Of a stretch of 5,939 nt of DNA, positions 4,914 through 5,939 are shown piece by piece. The translations under genes and the position numbers were made by a program. Numbering within the stretch: position 1 is the first letter of the stretch; each line of letters begins with the position of its first letter. This stretch comes from an uncultured Actinomycetes bacterium (GTDB lineage Bacteria > Actinomycetota > Actinomycetes > S36-B12 > UBA5976): positions 1 through 5,939 of the forward strand of contig CALBND010000002.1 in assembly GCA_937896305.1 (NCBI GenBank), in the 5' to 3' direction. A model generated the notes under the pieces. It saw nothing but the letters and a program-made list of their open reading frames with translations. It was not told the origin of the DNA and did no database searches.

Positions 4914-5939
4914 GCGCTTTTTCCTTTGCTTGAACCTTTTGAACTTTCAACTAAGTCGTAAGCAGATTCTGCTTGCAACGCTATGTCGACTCCCTCTAAT
5001 TCTTCATCTTTAGTAACCCTAAAACCAATAGTTTTACTCAAGATTGTGCCAAGAATATAGGTAACGACAAATGAGAATATGAGCACGATGAGGGCTGCTT
5101 CAATTTGTTTCACTAACTGTGAAGCGCCACCTCCGTAAAATATTCCATTAACACTGAATTCGTTAACAGTTGTGGTGCCAAAAAATCCGATTAACACTGT
5201 TCCAACGAGTCCGCCCACTAAGTGGACTCCAACTACGTCAAGAGAATCGTCATAACCAAATCTGTATTTCAAACCAACCGCTAAAGCAGTGATTGATCCG
5301 GCAATTACGCCAATTGCTAATGCTCCCCAAGTGTCAACAAAAGCACAAGCAGGAGTGATTGCAACTAAGCCTGCGACCACACCTGATGCTGCACCAAGTG
5401 AAGTTGCGTGACCATCGCGAATTCTTTCCACTAACAACCATCCAGCTGCAGCTGCACAAGTTGCACTGAAAGTGTTGATGAAGGCAACTCCAGCTAATCC
5501 ATTTGCACCTAACGCAGAGCCTGCGTTAAATCCGAACCAACCAAACCACAGTAAACCTGCACCAATCATTACTAATGGCAAGTTAGATGGACGAAGAAGC
5601 ATTTTACCAAAACCAATTCGTTTACCTAAAACAATTGCTAAAGCTAAACCAGCTGCACCTGCGTTAATGTGCACTGCTGTTCCACCTGCAAAATCTAGAG
5701 CTCCAATTTTAGTTGCAATAAATCCGCCACCGGCAGCTTCTGCATCACCAAAATAGAAAACTGCTCTTGCAACTGGCAAATAAACAATTGTTACCCAAAT
5801 ACCTGCAAATACCAACCAAGTTCCAAAGCGTGCACGATCTGCAATTGCACCTGAAATAAGTGCCACTGTGATCACAGCAAACATTGCCTGGAAAGAAATA
5901 AATGCTGAAGCTGGAATTGATAGATATGCACCATTAAGT
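4910..5939 (-). CDS. amt: Ammonium transporter Amt, N-terminally truncated by the window edge
   Basis: Inner-membrane trimeric channel of the Amt/Mep/Rh family that brings in ammonium. The frame is open from the stop at 4910 to the window edge, giving 342 residues; full-length members have about 430-450, so roughly the first 100 are outside. The visible N-terminal part includes IPASAFISFQAMFAVITVAL, matching the transmembrane helix with the Phe gate, then SGAIADRARF. Both pore histidines are present: in DFAGGTAVHINAG (about visible residue 90) and in DDSLDVVGVHLVGGLVG (about 239). Other signatures are WFGFNAGSALGANG and GLVAITPACAFVDTWGALAIG. The cytosolic tail EGVDIALQAESAYDL is the conserved PII-docking end, followed by a Ser/Lys/Gly-rich tip. 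Where E. coli AmtB has His-Met-Val-Trp148, this protein has Arg-Ala-Val-Phe. Met at 5884 is internal, not the start. Overlap with glnK makes this a standard amt-glnK pair. Its promoter, where nitrogen control would act, is not visible. Confidence 0.97.
   Translation of the reverse strand, partial: LNGAYLSIPASAFISFQAMFAVITVALISGAIADRARFGTWLVFAGIWVTIVYLPVARAVFYFGDAEAAGGGFIATKIGALDFAGGTAVHINAGAAGLALAIVLGKRIGFGKMLLRPSNLPLVMIGAGLLWFGWFGFNAGSALGANGLAGVAFINTFSATCAAAAGWLLVERIRDGHATSLGAASGVVAGLVAITPACAFVDTWGALAIGVIAGSITALAVGLKYRFGYDDSLDVVGVHLVGGLVGTVLIGFFGTTTVNEFSVNGIFYGGGASQLVKQIEAALIVLIFSFVVTYILGTILSKTIGFRVTKDEELEGVDIALQAESAYDLVESSKGSSKGKSA
4921..4926 (-). promoter_or_regulatory. Ribosome binding site of glnK
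   Basis: AAGGAA lies 7 nt upstream of the glnK ATG on the minus strand. It is embedded in the codons of the Ser/Lys/Gly-rich tail of Amt, so the same bases code the end of the transporter and load ribosomes for glnK. It is the clearest Shine-Dalgarno in the window; glnD, ffh and rpsP lack a comparable one. Confidence 0.6.

Noticed and set aside
5472..5756. Plus-strand open frame rich in Pro and Ala inside amt
   Set aside because: It is antisense to conserved Gly/Ala-rich transmembrane helices of Amt and has no independent support.
4910..5884. Complete short Amt starting at Met 5884
   Set aside because: The frame stays open to the window edge and the upstream residues (IPASAFISFQA) are conserved Amt sequence, so this Met is internal.

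Overview
The window looks like chromosome of a low-GC, streamlined actinobacterium. The amt-glnK-glnD-ffh-rpsP gene order is actinobacterial, and so are the Amt and GlnD sequences. The DNA is AT-rich with almost no intergenic space, which points towards freshwater or marine lineages such as Nanopelagicales (acI). That placement is an inference from gene order and composition and was not tested by phylogeny. The visible core genes look intact.

Layout. Four genes run on the minus strand without gaps: amt (ammonium transporter, N-terminus outside the window), glnK (PII signal protein), glnD (PII nucleotidylyltransferase) and ffh (signal recognition particle GTPase). Their junctions are very tight: a 4-nt ATGA overlap (amt/glnK), an exact stop-to-start abutment (glnK/glnD) and a 20-nt overlap (glnD/ffh). 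A small plus-strand gene, 609-824, encodes a 71-residue XRE-type helix-turn-helix protein. It converges on ffh, and the two stop codons share one TTAA. It diverges from rpsP (ribosomal protein S16, minus strand), whose C-terminus lies beyond position 1. The only real intergenic space is 487-608. It holds a perfect 20-bp palindrome, a likely leaderless promoter for the XRE gene, a short inverted repeat in the rpsP leader and a weak candidate rpsP promoter.

How the parts work together. Amt imports ammonium, GlnK senses 2-oxoglutarate/ATP and plugs Amt when nitrogen is plentiful, and GlnD modifies or demodifies GlnK on the T-loop tyrosine. Ffh, the core protein of co-translational membrane targeting, is coupled to the end of this nitrogen operon. 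The solitary XRE protein resembles the antitoxin half of HigBA-like modules, but no toxin gene lies beside it. Its putative operator sits where it could also affect rpsP.

Most worth a second look: the XRE gene with its palindrome and leaderless start between ffh and rpsP; an 11-bp perfect hairpin inside the first codons of glnD; a hairpin directly before the ffh start codon; and substitutions in the SRP-RNA-binding motif of Ffh. I see no phage, insertion sequence, CRISPR array or clearly new multi-gene system.
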